In this document: positions 28,171 to 37,329 of the stretch, piece by piece | Layout: each line of letters begins with the position of its first letter | Position numbering within the stretch: position 1 is the first letter of the stretch | Assembly: GCF_014644735.1 (NCBI RefSeq) | Contig: NZ_BMKZ01000005.1 | Location: 1 to 64,000, forward strand | DNA length: 64,000 nt | Origin: Caldalkalibacillus thermarum | GTDB lineage: Bacteria > Bacillota > Bacilli > Caldalkalibacillales > Caldalkalibacillaceae | Direction: 5' to 3' | The notes under the pieces: generated by a model | What the model was told of the DNA's origin: nothing | The model's database searches: none | Seen by the model: the letters and a program-made list of their open reading frames with translations, nothing else | Position numbers and translations under genes: made by a program

Positions 28171-28458
28171 ATGTCCAACAATAGACGCAAGACGATGGAA
28201 AAGGCGGGGGAGAACAATCCTTTTACCCCGTTGTCAACTGAATATCACAACCTTCACTCCCGCACACTGGAGGAATTTCCGGAAGGCCCCTACGGCTTTC
28301 CCCTTGAAGGCACCCTGGGCAAACAGTCCGGCTGGGATACCGGAGAAGAAGTGAACCCCAGGTTTTCCTATGAAGACGAACAACTGCACGAAGCGGCCAC
28401 CCGTCCCTATCCCCAGGCTGACCCGCTGCGTAAAAATCCCGAGGGCCATCCGGAGTAG
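28171..28458 (+). CDS. Small hydrophilic protein of unknown function
   Basis: A 95-residue soluble protein rich in Glu, Pro, Gly and Asn, with no hydrophobic segment and no cysteine. It contains repeated Pro/Gly-Phe type turns (EFPEGPYGFPLEGTLG near 35-50) and looks extended or disordered. AAAGGAG lies eight bases before the ATG. The start sits directly after the terminator hairpin described at 28110-28169, so transcription from the minCD side would have to read through it. It lies between minD and spoIVFA, where B. subtilis has no gene that I recall. I do not recognise the family. Confidence 0.6.
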   Translation: MSNNRRKTMEKAGENNPFTPLSTEYHNLHSRTLEEFPEGPYGFPLEGTLGKQSGWDTGEEVNPRFSYEDEQLHEAATRPYPQADPLRKNPEGHPE

Positions 28459-28513
28459 ACCCGTTTGCTGCTGTGGATGGGCGGGCACGGGTAATGGCTG
28501 GTGTTCAACCATT

Positions 28514-28558
28514 AATCCCCCCTGCAAAAGAGAGGACAGATCTCTTTGCAGGGGGGAT
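28514..28558. repeat. Long inverted repeat without a T run
   Basis: ATCCCCCCTGCAAAAGAGA pairs with TCTCTTTGCAGGGGGGAT across a seven-base loop, an 18-base-pair stem with one bulged A. Neither strand has a T run right after the stem: the plus strand continues AAAAATT and the minus strand ATTAAT. A rho-independent terminator is therefore not the obvious reading, although it lies after the small gene. Confidence 0.8.
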
Positions 28559-28590
28559 AAAAATTATGGGCCATTGTGCAGCAAAAAGGT

Positions 28591-28619
28591 GCATATCATG
28601 GATAGACAAGTCATATAAG
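28591..28619 (+). promoter_or_regulatory. Candidate sigma-E promoter of spoIVFAB
   Basis: GCATATC at 28591-28597 and CATATAAG at 28612-28619 with a 14-base spacer resemble sigma-E elements. In B. subtilis the spoIVF operon is transcribed by sigma-E in the mother cell, so this placement 64 bases before the start is sensible. Confidence 0.45.
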
Positions 28620-28682
28620 TTAGTAACGATGGACAAAGCCTAATGAGCTGGTTGAGTGATCTCTAAGGGGAGTGATCAAGCG

Positions 28683-29438
28683 GTGAGTGTCAAACATTAC
28701 AGAAAAGGAGTGAAAAAGCGCCGGGAAGAACGTTTGCGTTTGCTTAAAGCAAAACAGCGCCGTTTCCAAGTTTTGCCCCTGCGGGAAGAGCGGGATATCC
28801 CGCCCCAGTTTCCTCTCTCCTCTTCCCGGACCAACAGCGCCTCTTCCGCCCCGATGTTTAAACTCATCTGTGCCATGCTCTTGTTTACGGCGGTGCTGAT
28901 GATTATGAACACGGACCATCCCCAGCTGGCCGATGCCAAAACGTTGATCAGGGATGTGATGACCCTTGATTTTAATGTTGAAGGCGTATGGGCTTGGTAT
29001 GAGGCGTTCACTGGGCAAGCCCCGGGTTTTCTTCCCCGGTTAATTGCCAGAGATGACAGCTCCCTTCCGCCGTCGTCCGATTATGTTGTGCCTGTATCAG
29101 GGGCCCGGATTGTGGCCGGCTTTAATCAAGACCAACAGGGGATTGTGTTGGAAACGGGAACTACGCTGGACGTGGAAGTGGTCAAAGAAGGTTGGGTCAC
29201 CTACGTAGGCGAGAAAGAAGGGCTGGGCAAGGTGGTGATTATCGATCACGGACAGGGAGAAGAATCTTGGTATGGACAACTGCAGGACATTCATGTACAC
29301 CTGTATGACTGGGTAAATCAAGGGGAAGTGATTGGCACAACCAGTGTACAGGATGGACGGGAAGCTGGTGTCCTCTATTTCGCTCTGCGCAAAAATTCGG
29401 AGTTTATAAACCCCTTGGACGTGATCCCCTTTGAGTAA
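28683..29438 (+). CDS. spoIVFA: SpoIVFA, regulator of the SpoIVFB protease
   Basis: Membrane scaffold that, with BofA, holds SpoIVFB inactive until the forespore protease SpoIVB cleaves it. The product (about 251 residues) has a basic cytoplasmic N-terminus, one membrane segment (about 60-77), and an extracytoplasmic LytM/M23-like domain (about 135-245). The zinc ligands of active M23 peptidases are missing: the segment IIDHGQGEESWYGQL ends in Gln where an HxH His should be. The domain is therefore structural. A GTG at 28683 with AAGGGGAGTGA upstream is used; a further GTG lies at 28656. It overlaps spoIVFB by eight bases. Confidence 0.88.
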   Translation: MSVKHYRKGVKKRREERLRLLKAKQRRFQVLPLREERDIPPQFPLSSSRTNSASSAPMFKLICAMLLFTAVLMIMNTDHPQLADAKTLIRDVMTLDFNVEGVWAWYEAFTGQAPGFLPRLIARDDSSLPPSSDYVVPVSGARIVAGFNQDQQGIVLETGTTLDVEVVKEGWVTYVGEKEGLGKVVIIDHGQGEESWYGQLQDIHVHLYDWVNQGEVIGTTSVQDGREAGVLYFALRKNSEFINPLDVIPFE

Positions 29439-30282
29439 AGTTGCTGTTCACCCTGTGTTTTATGTGCTGATTTTATTTGCTTTGTTGCATGGATTTATCT
29501 ATGACCTGCTCCTGTTGTTCATGATTGTGATCATTCATGAGCTGGGTCATGTTTGCACCGCATTAAGCCTGGGCTGGCGCCTGAAAAAAGTGGAACTGTT
29601 GCCTTTTGGCGGCGTTGTGGAGGTAGAAGAACATGGAAATAAATCGCCGCGTGAAGAATGCTGGGTGATTGTTGCCGGTCCGCTGACGAACGTGATCATG
29701 ATCATCGTGGCCTGGCTGTTTCTAAAGTTGGAACTGTGGAGCCCGGCCTTTAGCTATGTGTTTATCGAATATAACCTGGTGATTCTCATCTTTAATTTGC
29801 TCCCCATGTGGCCGCTGGATGGAGGAAAATTGTTACAGTTGGGATTTAGTCTGGTCTTGCCGTATAAAAAAGCGATTCAACACTCTCTGCTGGTGAGTGG
29901 AGGGTGTTTTGTTTTCTATGTTCTGGGTGTGATATTCTTTTTTCCTTATTACTTCTCGTTATGGGTTATGGCCGTGTTTCTGTTTATTTCCCAGTGGATG
30001 GAATGGAAGCAGGCCCCCTATCAATTTATGCGCTTTTTGCTGGAGAGACAAAAGCAGCATCAGCGTGATGAGCTTAATGATCTGGATGTGTTAAGCGTCG
30101 CCTTGTCTCCCCAGCACAGCATCAATGAAGCCCTTGAGCATATGTTTCGCCATAAGCGCCATTATTTTTGCCTGATCACCCCAGGAGGCAAAGTGGAAAA
30201 TGTGCTGAGTGAACAAGAACTCTTGCATTGTTTTTTTAACGGTTACGGCGGTCATCGTGCGGTAGGGGACGTTTTTCGGTAA
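29431..30282 (+). CDS. spoIVFB: SpoIVFB, pro-sigma-K site-2 protease
   Basis: Intramembrane metalloprotease (M50) that removes the pro-sequence of sigma-K in the mother cell. The 283-residue product has about six membrane segments, the zinc motif HELGH near residue 34, and the third ligand motif LLPMWPLDGGKLL near 128. A cytoplasmic C-terminal CBS-like region (about 210-283) is present, where the family senses ATP. A TTG start at 29431 overlaps the end of spoIVFA, so the two are translationally coupled. Confidence 0.93.
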   Translation: MSKVAVHPVFYVLILFALLHGFIYDLLLLFMIVIIHELGHVCTALSLGWRLKKVELLPFGGVVEVEEHGNKSPREECWVIVAGPLTNVIMIIVAWLFLKLELWSPAFSYVFIEYNLVILIFNLLPMWPLDGGKLLQLGFSLVLPYKKAIQHSLLVSGGCFVFYVLGVIFFFPYYFSLWVMAVFLFISQWMEWKQAPYQFMRFLLERQKQHQRDELNDLDVLSVALSPQHSINEALEHMFRHKRHYFCLITPGGKVENVLSEQELLHCFFNGYGGHRAVGDVFR

Positions 30283-30362
30283 AATGTAATCATATCCAAA
30301 ACCATTACTGCTGTAGGAGAGGCAGTAGATGATGGGCATCAAAAGGGAATGGGGGGGCCGCA

Positions 30363-31628
30363 TTGAGGCGGACAGTAGTCATCCAGAGAGAAGGGACCAA
30401 GACAGAAGTGGCTGTGCTCGAAAATGGCCGGCTGGCAGAATATCTGGCTGAAACCGATGGTGAACAAAGAACAGGCGCCATATACAAAGGACGGATCATA
30501 GATGTGCTGCCGGGGCTGGATGCTTGTTTTGTGGACATTGGTCTTTCTAAGCCAGCCTATTTACAGAAAGAGGATCTTTTAGCCGTTCAACAAGCGGAAC
30601 ACGGGGGAGAGCCGTTGGATATCACCGGTTTGGTGAAGCGTGGCGAAACGCTTCTGGTGCAGGTTAAGAAGGAAGGTAGGGATGCTAAAGGCCCCAAGGT
30701 CACTGCCAACATTAAGCTTGTGGGCCCCTATCTGATTTATTTGCCTTATGGCGGGCAGCTGAAGTTTTCCAGGCGGATCACAGACAGTAACCAGCTCAGG
30801 CGGTTGTCGGCCTGGGGAGAAGGTTGGCTGCAGGAGAAGGAAGGTCTCATTTTGCGCACGGCTGCCCAGGAGATAGACACAGACACCTTGGCCAAAGAGG
30901 GGGAGCGGTTGCGGCAGACCTGGGTCAATGTGAAGCACACGGCCAGCCAGCGGGAGGCACCGTGCCTGATTGCTGAACAGGAGGGCCTCCTGGAGCAGGT
31001 GGTCAGCCACCTTGTAAGCCCCGGGCCGACAGAGTGCCTGATCAATGATCAACGGCTCTATGCCAGGTTAGAAAAAAAGCTGCAGCCGCTAAAGCATGTG
31101 ACCCTTTCATTATGCTCTGCAGAGAAGTCTTTGTTTGAAGCCTGTGGTGTCTCAGAAGAAATAAACACATTGTTTCAACGCAAAGTGTGGTTAAAGAGCG
31201 GGGGCTACCTGGTCATTGAGGAGACGGAAACTTTAACGGTGATCGACGTCAACACCGGGCGCTGTACAGGTCAGGATCATTGGGAACAAACCGCATTACT
31301 GGTTAATCTGGAAGCGGCGCAGGAATTGGCCAGACAAATCCGCCTGCGGGACATTGGCGGCATGATTGTGATTGACTTCCTTCATTTAAAAGGGGAAGAA
31401 GGGCGCCAACAGGTATTGAAAGCGCTGGAAAAAGCGCTAGAGGCTGACCGCAAAGAAACCCATGTGCTGGGGTATACGGCTTTGGGACTCGTGGAGATGA
31501 CCAGGAAAAAAACCACGGAGAGCCTGTGGCACAGATGGACCCGTCCCTGTTCGGTGTGTCATGGAAGAGGAAGGGTCAAAAAGGAGAGCGGGAAAAACAA
31601 CACACAGGGTAATCGGCAGCCATATTGA
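30363..31628 (+). CDS. rng: RNase E/G family ribonuclease (RNase G)
   Basis: Endoribonuclease of the RNase G type. The 421-residue product has an S1 domain (about 30-110, GAIYKGRIIDVLPGLDACFVD), an RNase-H-like and DNase-I-like core with the catalytic Asp residues in LTVIDVNTGR near 290 and MIVIDFLHL near 335, and the Zn-link CSVCHGRG near 397. It lacks the long RNase E C-terminal scaffold. A TTG start follows a G-rich ribosome binding site. B. subtilis lacks this family and relies on RNase Y and J, so the gene is an addition relative to that genome. It lies between spoIVFB and the rplU leader. Confidence 0.92.
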   Translation: MRRTVVIQREGTKTEVAVLENGRLAEYLAETDGEQRTGAIYKGRIIDVLPGLDACFVDIGLSKPAYLQKEDLLAVQQAEHGGEPLDITGLVKRGETLLVQVKKEGRDAKGPKVTANIKLVGPYLIYLPYGGQLKFSRRITDSNQLRRLSAWGEGWLQEKEGLILRTAAQEIDTDTLAKEGERLRQTWVNVKHTASQREAPCLIAEQEGLLEQVVSHLVSPGPTECLINDQRLYARLEKKLQPLKHVTLSLCSAEKSLFEACGVSEEINTLFQRKVWLKSGGYLVIEETETLTVIDVNTGRCTGQDHWEQTALLVNLEAAQELARQIRLRDIGGMIVIDFLHLKGEEGRQQVLKALEKALEADRKETHVLGYTALGLVEMTRKKTTESLWHRWTRPCSVCHGRGRVKKESGKNNTQGNRQPY

Positions 31629-31659
31629 CAGATCACCACGATCCATGATATGATTATCA

Positions 31660-31766
31660 TTGTTTTAGGCCAAGTGTGCGCTCCAGGCCTACTGTAACCG
31701 CACATTTAAGGTTTCTAAGCTTAGTCACCTTAAATGGCGAGTCTGAGTAGCAGAGGAGGTGCAAAG
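31660..31766 (+). promoter_or_regulatory. Ribosomal protein L21 leader
   Basis: The 5' leader of rplU between rng and L21 carries a structured region. AGGT of ATTTAAGGTTT and its partner ACCTTAAAT can form a stem around a TCTAAGCTTAG-type loop (31705-31736), preceded by a GC-rich element. Position and structure match the L21 leader class of Firmicutes, a presumed autoregulatory site. I identify the class from context and could not score a covariance model. Confidence 0.6.
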
Positions 31767-32078
31767 ATGTACGCGATTATCGAAACAGGCGGGAAACAGT
31801 ACAAGGTTGAAGAAGGAACCGAATTATATGTGGAAAAATTGAACGCAGCTGAAGGGGAAACAGTAACCTTTGACACTGTACTGCTCGTCAACAAAGACGG
31901 TGAAGTAAAAGTAGGCACGCCCACTGTAGACGGGGCAACCGTGACAGGAAAAGTTTTAGAGCACGGTAAGGGCAAAAAAATCATTGTCTACAAATACAAG
32001 CCCAAGAAAAATTACCGCCGTAAACAAGGTCACCGTCAACCCTATACCAAAGTGAAGATTGAGTCAATCAATGCTTAA
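31767..32078 (+). CDS. rplU: 50S ribosomal protein L21
   Basis: Primary 23S rRNA binding protein of the large subunit. The 103-residue product begins [17 protein letters not shown] and ends with the basic tail [14 protein letters not shown], both diagnostic. GAGGAGGTG precedes the ATG at 31767; an earlier in-frame start at 31734 lies within the leader and is rejected. Confidence 0.98.
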   Translation: MYAIIETGGKQYKVEEGTELYVEKLNAAEGETVTFDTVLLVNKDGEVKVGTPTVDGATVTGKVLEHGKGKKIIVYKYKPKKNYRRKQGHRQPYTKVKIESINA

Positions 32079-32098
32079 GCTGAAAATGGTGACGTTCA

Positions 32099-32443
32099 GT
32101 GATTAATATACACATTTATCGCGATCAAAACGGAGCGATTGACGCGTTTAACCTCCACGGGCATGCCGGATTTGCCCAAAAAGGAGAAGATATTGTCTGT
32201 GCGGCTGTTTCAGCTTTAACCTTTGGCACGATCAATGCCATTGAACACTTGCTGAATCTGTCCCTTTCCCTCGAGATGAGGGAAAAGGACGGCTTTCTCC
32301 ACTGTGCCGTTCCTGACATTCATGATCAGGCGACACAAGAGAAAGTTCAGCTGCTGCTTGAAGCGATGGTCCTCTCTCTGCAGTCTGTGGAAGCCGACTA
32401 CGGGGACTATGTCAAGCTAACGGTACACTTGGCAAACAGGTGA
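32099..32443 (+). CDS. prp: Ribosomal processing cysteine protease Prp
   Basis: Cysteine protease (YsxB/DUF464 family) that removes the N-terminal extension of L27 in Firmicutes. The 114-residue product shows the catalytic His in HGHAGFA near 20-22 and the catalytic Cys in IVCAAVSALT near 34. A GTG start at 32099 follows GGTGA. It sits between rplU and rpmA, next to its substrate gene. Confidence 0.94.
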   Translation: MINIHIYRDQNGAIDAFNLHGHAGFAQKGEDIVCAAVSALTFGTINAIEHLLNLSLSLEMREKDGFLHCAVPDIHDQATQEKVQLLLEAMVLSLQSVEADYGDYVKLTVHLANR

Positions 32444-32479
32444 ATCAGACAGAACAACAACTGTGAGGGGGTGACGGAC

Positions 32480-32764
32480 ATGCTGAAAATGAATTTGCAG
32501 TTCTTTGCTCAGAAAAAAGGGGTGGGCAGCACCAAAAACGGCCGTGATTCCATTTCCAAACGTCTGGGTGTGAAGCGTGCCGATGGTCAAATGGTGCGTG
32601 CCGGCAACATTTTGGTTCGTCAACGCGGTACAAGAATTTACCCCGGCCTTAACGTGGCCAAAGGGGGAGACGACACCCTTTTTGCTACAGCAGACGGGGT
32701 TGTTAAGTTTGAACGTCTTGGACGTGACCGTAAGAAAGTGAGTGTTTACCCTGTTGCCCAATAA
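32480..32764 (+). CDS. rpmA: 50S ribosomal protein L27 (precursor)
   Basis: Large-subunit protein that reaches toward the peptidyl transferase centre. The 94-residue product begins [14 protein letters not shown], which is the Prp cleavage signal: cutting after the two Phe residues leaves an Ala-first mature protein. The ATG at 32480 follows GAGGGGGTGAC. Prp, the processing enzyme, is encoded just upstream. Confidence 0.97.
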   Translation: MLKMNLQFFAQKKGVGSTKNGRDSISKRLGVKRADGQMVRAGNILVRQRGTRIYPGLNVAKGGDDTLFATADGVVKFERLGRDRKKVSVYPVAQ

Positions 32765-32802
32765 TGGGAAAGGTCCGGCAACAACTTTAAATGACATCAG
32801 GG

Positions 32803-32828
32803 AAGCCCAGCACAGCTGCTGGGCTTTT
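32803..32828 (+). terminator. Rho-independent terminator of rplU-prp-rpmA
   Basis: AAGCCCAGCA and TGCTGGGCTT form a ten-base-pair stem with a four-base loop, followed by a T-rich tract. It lies 38 bases after rpmA. Confidence 0.85.
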
Positions 32829-32830
32829 GG

Positions 32831-32859
32831 TTTTCGTTTAATAGTTTATATTTTATAAT
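32831..32859 (+). promoter_or_regulatory. Candidate promoter of spo0B
   Basis: A perfect TATAAT at 32854-32859 has a poor -35 (TTTTCG at 32831-32836) at 17-base spacing. It falls between the rpmA terminator and spo0B, so a separate spo0B-obg transcript is likely. Confidence 0.45.
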
Positions 32860-32931
32860 ATGGCATATGAACATATTGGTAAATGAACCACGTTCAAATG
32901 GCCAGTCCGGCGCCCGCAGGAGGAGATTAGA

Positions 32932-33537
32932 GTGAATCCAGTGACAAATAAGGATGAGCGGGAGATCAAAAAAAAGATCATTGACCATCTGCGCCACTAC
33001 CGCCATGACATGCTCAATCATATCCAGATGGTCAAGAGCTATGTCCAGCTGGGCCGTTTGGCTGATGTCCAGCGTTATATCGATCACATGACCCTGCAGG
33101 CACACCAGGAATCTTTGTTGTCCCAACTGGGAGATCCTGAGTTGGCTTATTTGCTGTTAACTTACAATTATCAGCGGGACCATAAGCTGCACTTGGACGT
33201 AGAAGTGAATCTGGAAGCGGAACAGATGCGCCAGATCGGCCGGGAACATCCCCACGCCTTTCACCTTGTCCACCGGCTGATTGAGCTGGTGGAAACGGGA
33301 TGCAAACTGGTTCCATTTGAAAAACCTCCCCAGCTGTATCTGTTGTTTGAAGGTGACGACCATTGCCTGTCTGTCATGTGTGACTACCGGGGAAACTGGG
33401 CCCCGGATATCGGTTGCCGCCACCTCTTAGAGTTACAGGATAAGGTGCTGCGCTGCCAGGGTAAACTAGTGGAAAAAGTCCAGACTGAACAGCAACTGAC
33501 GCTAGAAATCATTTGTCCATGGGCAAGTGTTAGGTAA
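32932..33537 (+). CDS. spo0B: Sporulation phosphotransferase Spo0B
   Basis: Phosphorelay protein that passes phosphate from Spo0F to Spo0A. The 201-residue product has an N-terminal helical hairpin with the phosphorylated His in YRHDMLNHIQ near residue 24, and a C-terminal degenerate kinase-like fold. A GTG start at 32932 follows CAGGAGGAG. It is paired with obg, 20 bases downstream, as in B. subtilis. Confidence 0.9.
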   Translation: MNPVTNKDEREIKKKIIDHLRHYRHDMLNHIQMVKSYVQLGRLADVQRYIDHMTLQAHQESLLSQLGDPELAYLLLTYNYQRDHKLHLDVEVNLEAEQMRQIGREHPHAFHLVHRLIELVETGCKLVPFEKPPQLYLLFEGDDHCLSVMCDYRGNWAPDIGCRHLLELQDKVLRCQGKLVEKVQTEQQLTLEIICPWASVR

Positions 33538-33551
33538 AAAGATTGAGGTGA

Positions 33552-34841
<1,290 letters not shown>

Positions 34842-34902
34842 GTGCGGGTAAGCGTCCCAGCACGGTGCTGTCTAGGTGAGACTTAAGCAAAGGGGAGAGA
34901 GG

Positions 34903-35613
34903 ATGAGCGTCAAAATCGGCATTACCACAGGATTGGAAGGGGAACGGAAGATCACACTGTCACAGGATAATGTGGATGCAGTGGTTCAAGCGGGGGGGCT
35001 TCCGTTTCTCTTGCCCAACCTGTGGGATGCGTCCTGTATCCCGGAGATGGCCAGAGAGTTGGATGGATTGTTACTGACAGGGGGAGGAGACATTGACCCC
35101 ACCTTGTTTGGAGAGGAGCCCCATCCCAAGCTGGGGACGATCACGCCCCGGCGAGATTTTTTTGAATACCATTTGATCCGTCTGTTTTTAGAACAAAACA
35201 AACCTGTTTTAGCCATTTGCCGGGGCTGCCAAATCTTAAATGTTGCTGCGGGAGGCGACATGTACCAGGATATTGGGGCCCAGCACAATCAAAAGATTTT
35301 GCAGCATACCCAGCTTGCGCCCAGAGCCCATGCCTCCCATTATGTGCAGATTGAGCAAAACTCCCTGTTATTTTCCATTATCGGCAAAGAACGGATCAAG
35401 GTGAACAGTTTTCACCACCAGGCTATCCGCCGTCCGGCACAAGGTTTTGAAGTGAGCGGCTGGGCCAGTGATGGCGTAATTGAAGCGTTTGAAAGCAAGT
35501 GTCACCGCTTTATCCTGGGCATTCAATGGCACCCGGAATGTATGGCGGTGCAAGGGGACCAGGATGCACTAAAGCTGTTCAGAGCGTTTGTCCATGCCGC
35601 TAGGCAAGCCTGA
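34903..35613 (+). CDS. Class I glutamine amidotransferase-like hydrolase (PuuD/peptidase C26 type)
   Basis: A gamma-glutamyl hydrolase-type protein of about 236 residues. It has LLLTGGGDIDPTLFGEEP near 57-74, the nucleophile elbow AICRGCQILN with Cys near 105, a His-containing NSFHHQAIR near 170, and the QWHPE motif near 206 completing the triad. PuuD relatives hydrolyse gamma-glutamyl-GABA in putrescine degradation, but no other puu gene is nearby, so the substrate is open. ATG at 34903 follows AAAGGGGAGAGAGG. It interrupts the obg-pheB order of B. subtilis. Confidence 0.85.
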   Translation: MSVKIGITTGLEGERKITLSQDNVDAVVQAGGLPFLLPNLWDASCIPEMARELDGLLLTGGGDIDPTLFGEEPHPKLGTITPRRDFFEYHLIRLFLEQNKPVLAICRGCQILNVAAGGDMYQDIGAQHNQKILQHTQLAPRAHASHYVQIEQNSLLFSIIGKERIKVNSFHHQAIRRPAQGFEVSGWASDGVIEAFESKCHRFILGIQWHPECMAVQGDQDALKLFRAFVHAARQA

Positions 35614-35759
35614 TAATAGGTGTTATTTTAGCAATTTTTGATCATTCGCTCCATTTCCGCTCCATTTCATCTAACATACCAAAATATGACCGTGTGTCTG
35701 AAGCAAAAATACTGTATAATTTTAGAAAGACAAATGTATATGTGGGGAGGACGCCGTAC

Positions 35760-36221
35760 ATGGCTGTGCACAACACTCGAGATAAAGATACCTTTTACCT
35801 GATACGTGCCGACATCTTGCCAGAATCGATGCAAAAAACCATCGAAGCCAAAAAGCTTTTAGAAACCGGTGTGGTTCACTCGATTCAGGAAGCGGTGGAG
35901 AGGGTTAAACTGAGCCGCAGTGCCTTTTATAAATACAAGGATGCCATTTTTCCTTTTAATGCGGCCATGAAGCAGAAGATTATAACCATATCTGTCAATT
36001 TGGAACACCGGACTGGGGTATTGTCCCGCATGTTAAGCTACATTGCCCAAAACAGAGGCAATATTTTGACCATTAATCAATCTATTCCCTTGCAAGGTCT
36101 GGCCCACGTCATTTTGTCCATTGATACAGCCCAAATGGATATGGACGCCACCCAATTGGCTGAAGGATTAAAAGGGCTGGATGGCGTCCAAAAGGTGATG
36201 ATTATTGGCCAGGAAACTTAA
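35760..36221 (+). CDS. pheB: ACT domain protein PheB
   Basis: A 153-residue protein with an N-terminal segment YLIRADILPESMQKT, a helix-turn-helix-like stretch SRSAFYKYKD near 55, and a C-terminal ACT domain (about 80-150) that normally binds amino acids. PheB was named for its link to pheA (prephenate dehydratase), and its molecular role is not settled. Here no pheA follows; safA comes next. ATG at 35760 follows GGGGAGG; the frame is open upstream to 35694 but without a better ribosome binding site. Confidence 0.88.
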   Translation: MAVHNTRDKDTFYLIRADILPESMQKTIEAKKLLETGVVHSIQEAVERVKLSRSAFYKYKDAIFPFNAAMKQKIITISVNLEHRTGVLSRMLSYIAQNRGNILTINQSIPLQGLAHVILSIDTAQMDMDATQLAEGLKGLDGVQKVMIIGQET

Positions 36222-36360
36222 CCCGTTGGCATTCACCTTTCATCGTGCTTAGTATAACCCTGTCCCTCCTCTTGGCGGTTAACAGGATAAAAAAATCATG
36301 AGCAAACCGCCCACTCATGCATAAGATGTAGAGACTGAGTTATAGAGGAGGGAAATGCTC

Positions 36361-37248
36361 GTGAAGATTCATATTGTCCAAAAAGGGGATACATTGTGGA
36401 AATTGGCCGAAAAATATGGTGTAGACTTTGAAAAACTGAAGCAGGTGAACACCCATTTAGCCCATCCAGACCAGCTTCTGCCCGGAATGAAAGTGAAAAT
36501 TCCTGTCGGACCGGTGCAGGCTAAAAAACCAGCCCCGGCTCCAAAACATGTGGTGAAAGAAAAGCCCATAACAGTGCCTGAGCCTGAGGTCAAGCCCAAA
36601 GAAGTACCTAAGTCTGAAGTGAAGGTAGAAGTGCCGAAAGAAGTGCCGAAAGAAAAAGATTACGAATTGCTGAAAGCGTTGCTTAAAAAGGCAGCACCCC
36701 ATGTCTTGAAAAAGTTGTTGCTGGAAGAAAAGCCGGAAGTGATCAATCAAATTAAAATTGAACTGGATATGGCCCATCTTAATCAGATGCAGCAAACCCA
36801 CTTCAACCCCATGTACCAGATCCAACAGCAGCCCGTCCATATGTACCAGCAGCCAATCCAGATGCCTGTGTATCATCCCCCAGTTAAACCTGAACCCAAA
36901 CCACCCAAATTTGAACCTAAAAAGCCTGCTGAACCGAAAAAAATACCGGTGGAAGAAGTGAAGCCGAAGGCAAAGGTGAAACCAGTCCCACCGCCGCCTG
37001 CTCCTAAACATGAACCATTCTATCCATACCCGGCATACTTCCCTGCGGCTAAACCCATGTACCCCAAATGGCCACACTGTGGTCCGGTCTATCATCCTCC
37101 AGGCTGTCATCCCGCTGCCCCTTATTGGATGCTGCCGCAAGCCCCTGGGCATCCCAAGCCATATAGTATGCCGCCTTATGGCGGTCATACGCACGGGACT
37201 TATATGCCCCAGGAAATGAATGCTGCCGATGGACAACGGGAGGACTAA
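36361..37248 (+). CDS. safA: Spore inner-coat morphogenetic protein SafA
   Basis: Inner-coat assembly protein that binds SpoVID and the cortex. The product (about 295 residues) begins with a LysM domain (about 1-48, KIHIVQKGDTLWKLAEKYG). It continues through a Lys/Pro/Val-rich linker and a Gln/Pro/Tyr/Met-rich tail typical of coat proteins. AGAGGAGGG at 36344-36352 fits GTG at 36361, which gives the family N-terminus; the ATG two codons upstream is possible. The SpoVID partner is encoded 25 kb upstream in this window. A terminator follows. Confidence 0.9.
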   Translation: MKIHIVQKGDTLWKLAEKYGVDFEKLKQVNTHLAHPDQLLPGMKVKIPVGPVQAKKPAPAPKHVVKEKPITVPEPEVKPKEVPKSEVKVEVPKEVPKEKDYELLKALLKKAAPHVLKKLLLEEKPEVINQIKIELDMAHLNQMQQTHFNPMYQIQQQPVHMYQQPIQMPVYHPPVKPEPKPPKFEPKKPAEPKKIPVEEVKPKAKVKPVPPPPAPKHEPFYPYPAYFPAAKPMYPKWPHCGPVYHPPGCHPAAPYWMLPQAPGHPKPYSMPPYGGHTHGTYMPQEMNAADGQRED

Positions 37249-37263
37249 CTGGGCAGTCAGGCA

Positions 37264-37290
37264 AGAGAAGCATTTTTTGCTTCTCTTTTT
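37264..37290 (+). terminator. Rho-independent terminator after safA
   Basis: AGAGAAGC and GCTTCTCT form an eight-base-pair stem around a short loop, followed by TTTTT at 37286-37290. Confidence 0.8.
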
Positions 37291-37329
37291 AATATGATGA
37301 AATCAAGGAGAGGCTTGGGAGGGTGAAGC

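Noticed and set aside
28683-29438. Active M23 peptidase
   Set aside because: The zinc ligands of LytM-type enzymes are missing, and the membrane layout plus spoIVFB overlap identify SpoIVFA.
36457-37236. 259-codon reverse-strand frame opposite safA
   Set aside because: Its Phe/Arg/His/Trp-rich sequence simply mirrors the Lys/Pro-rich safA linker and has no protein-like features.
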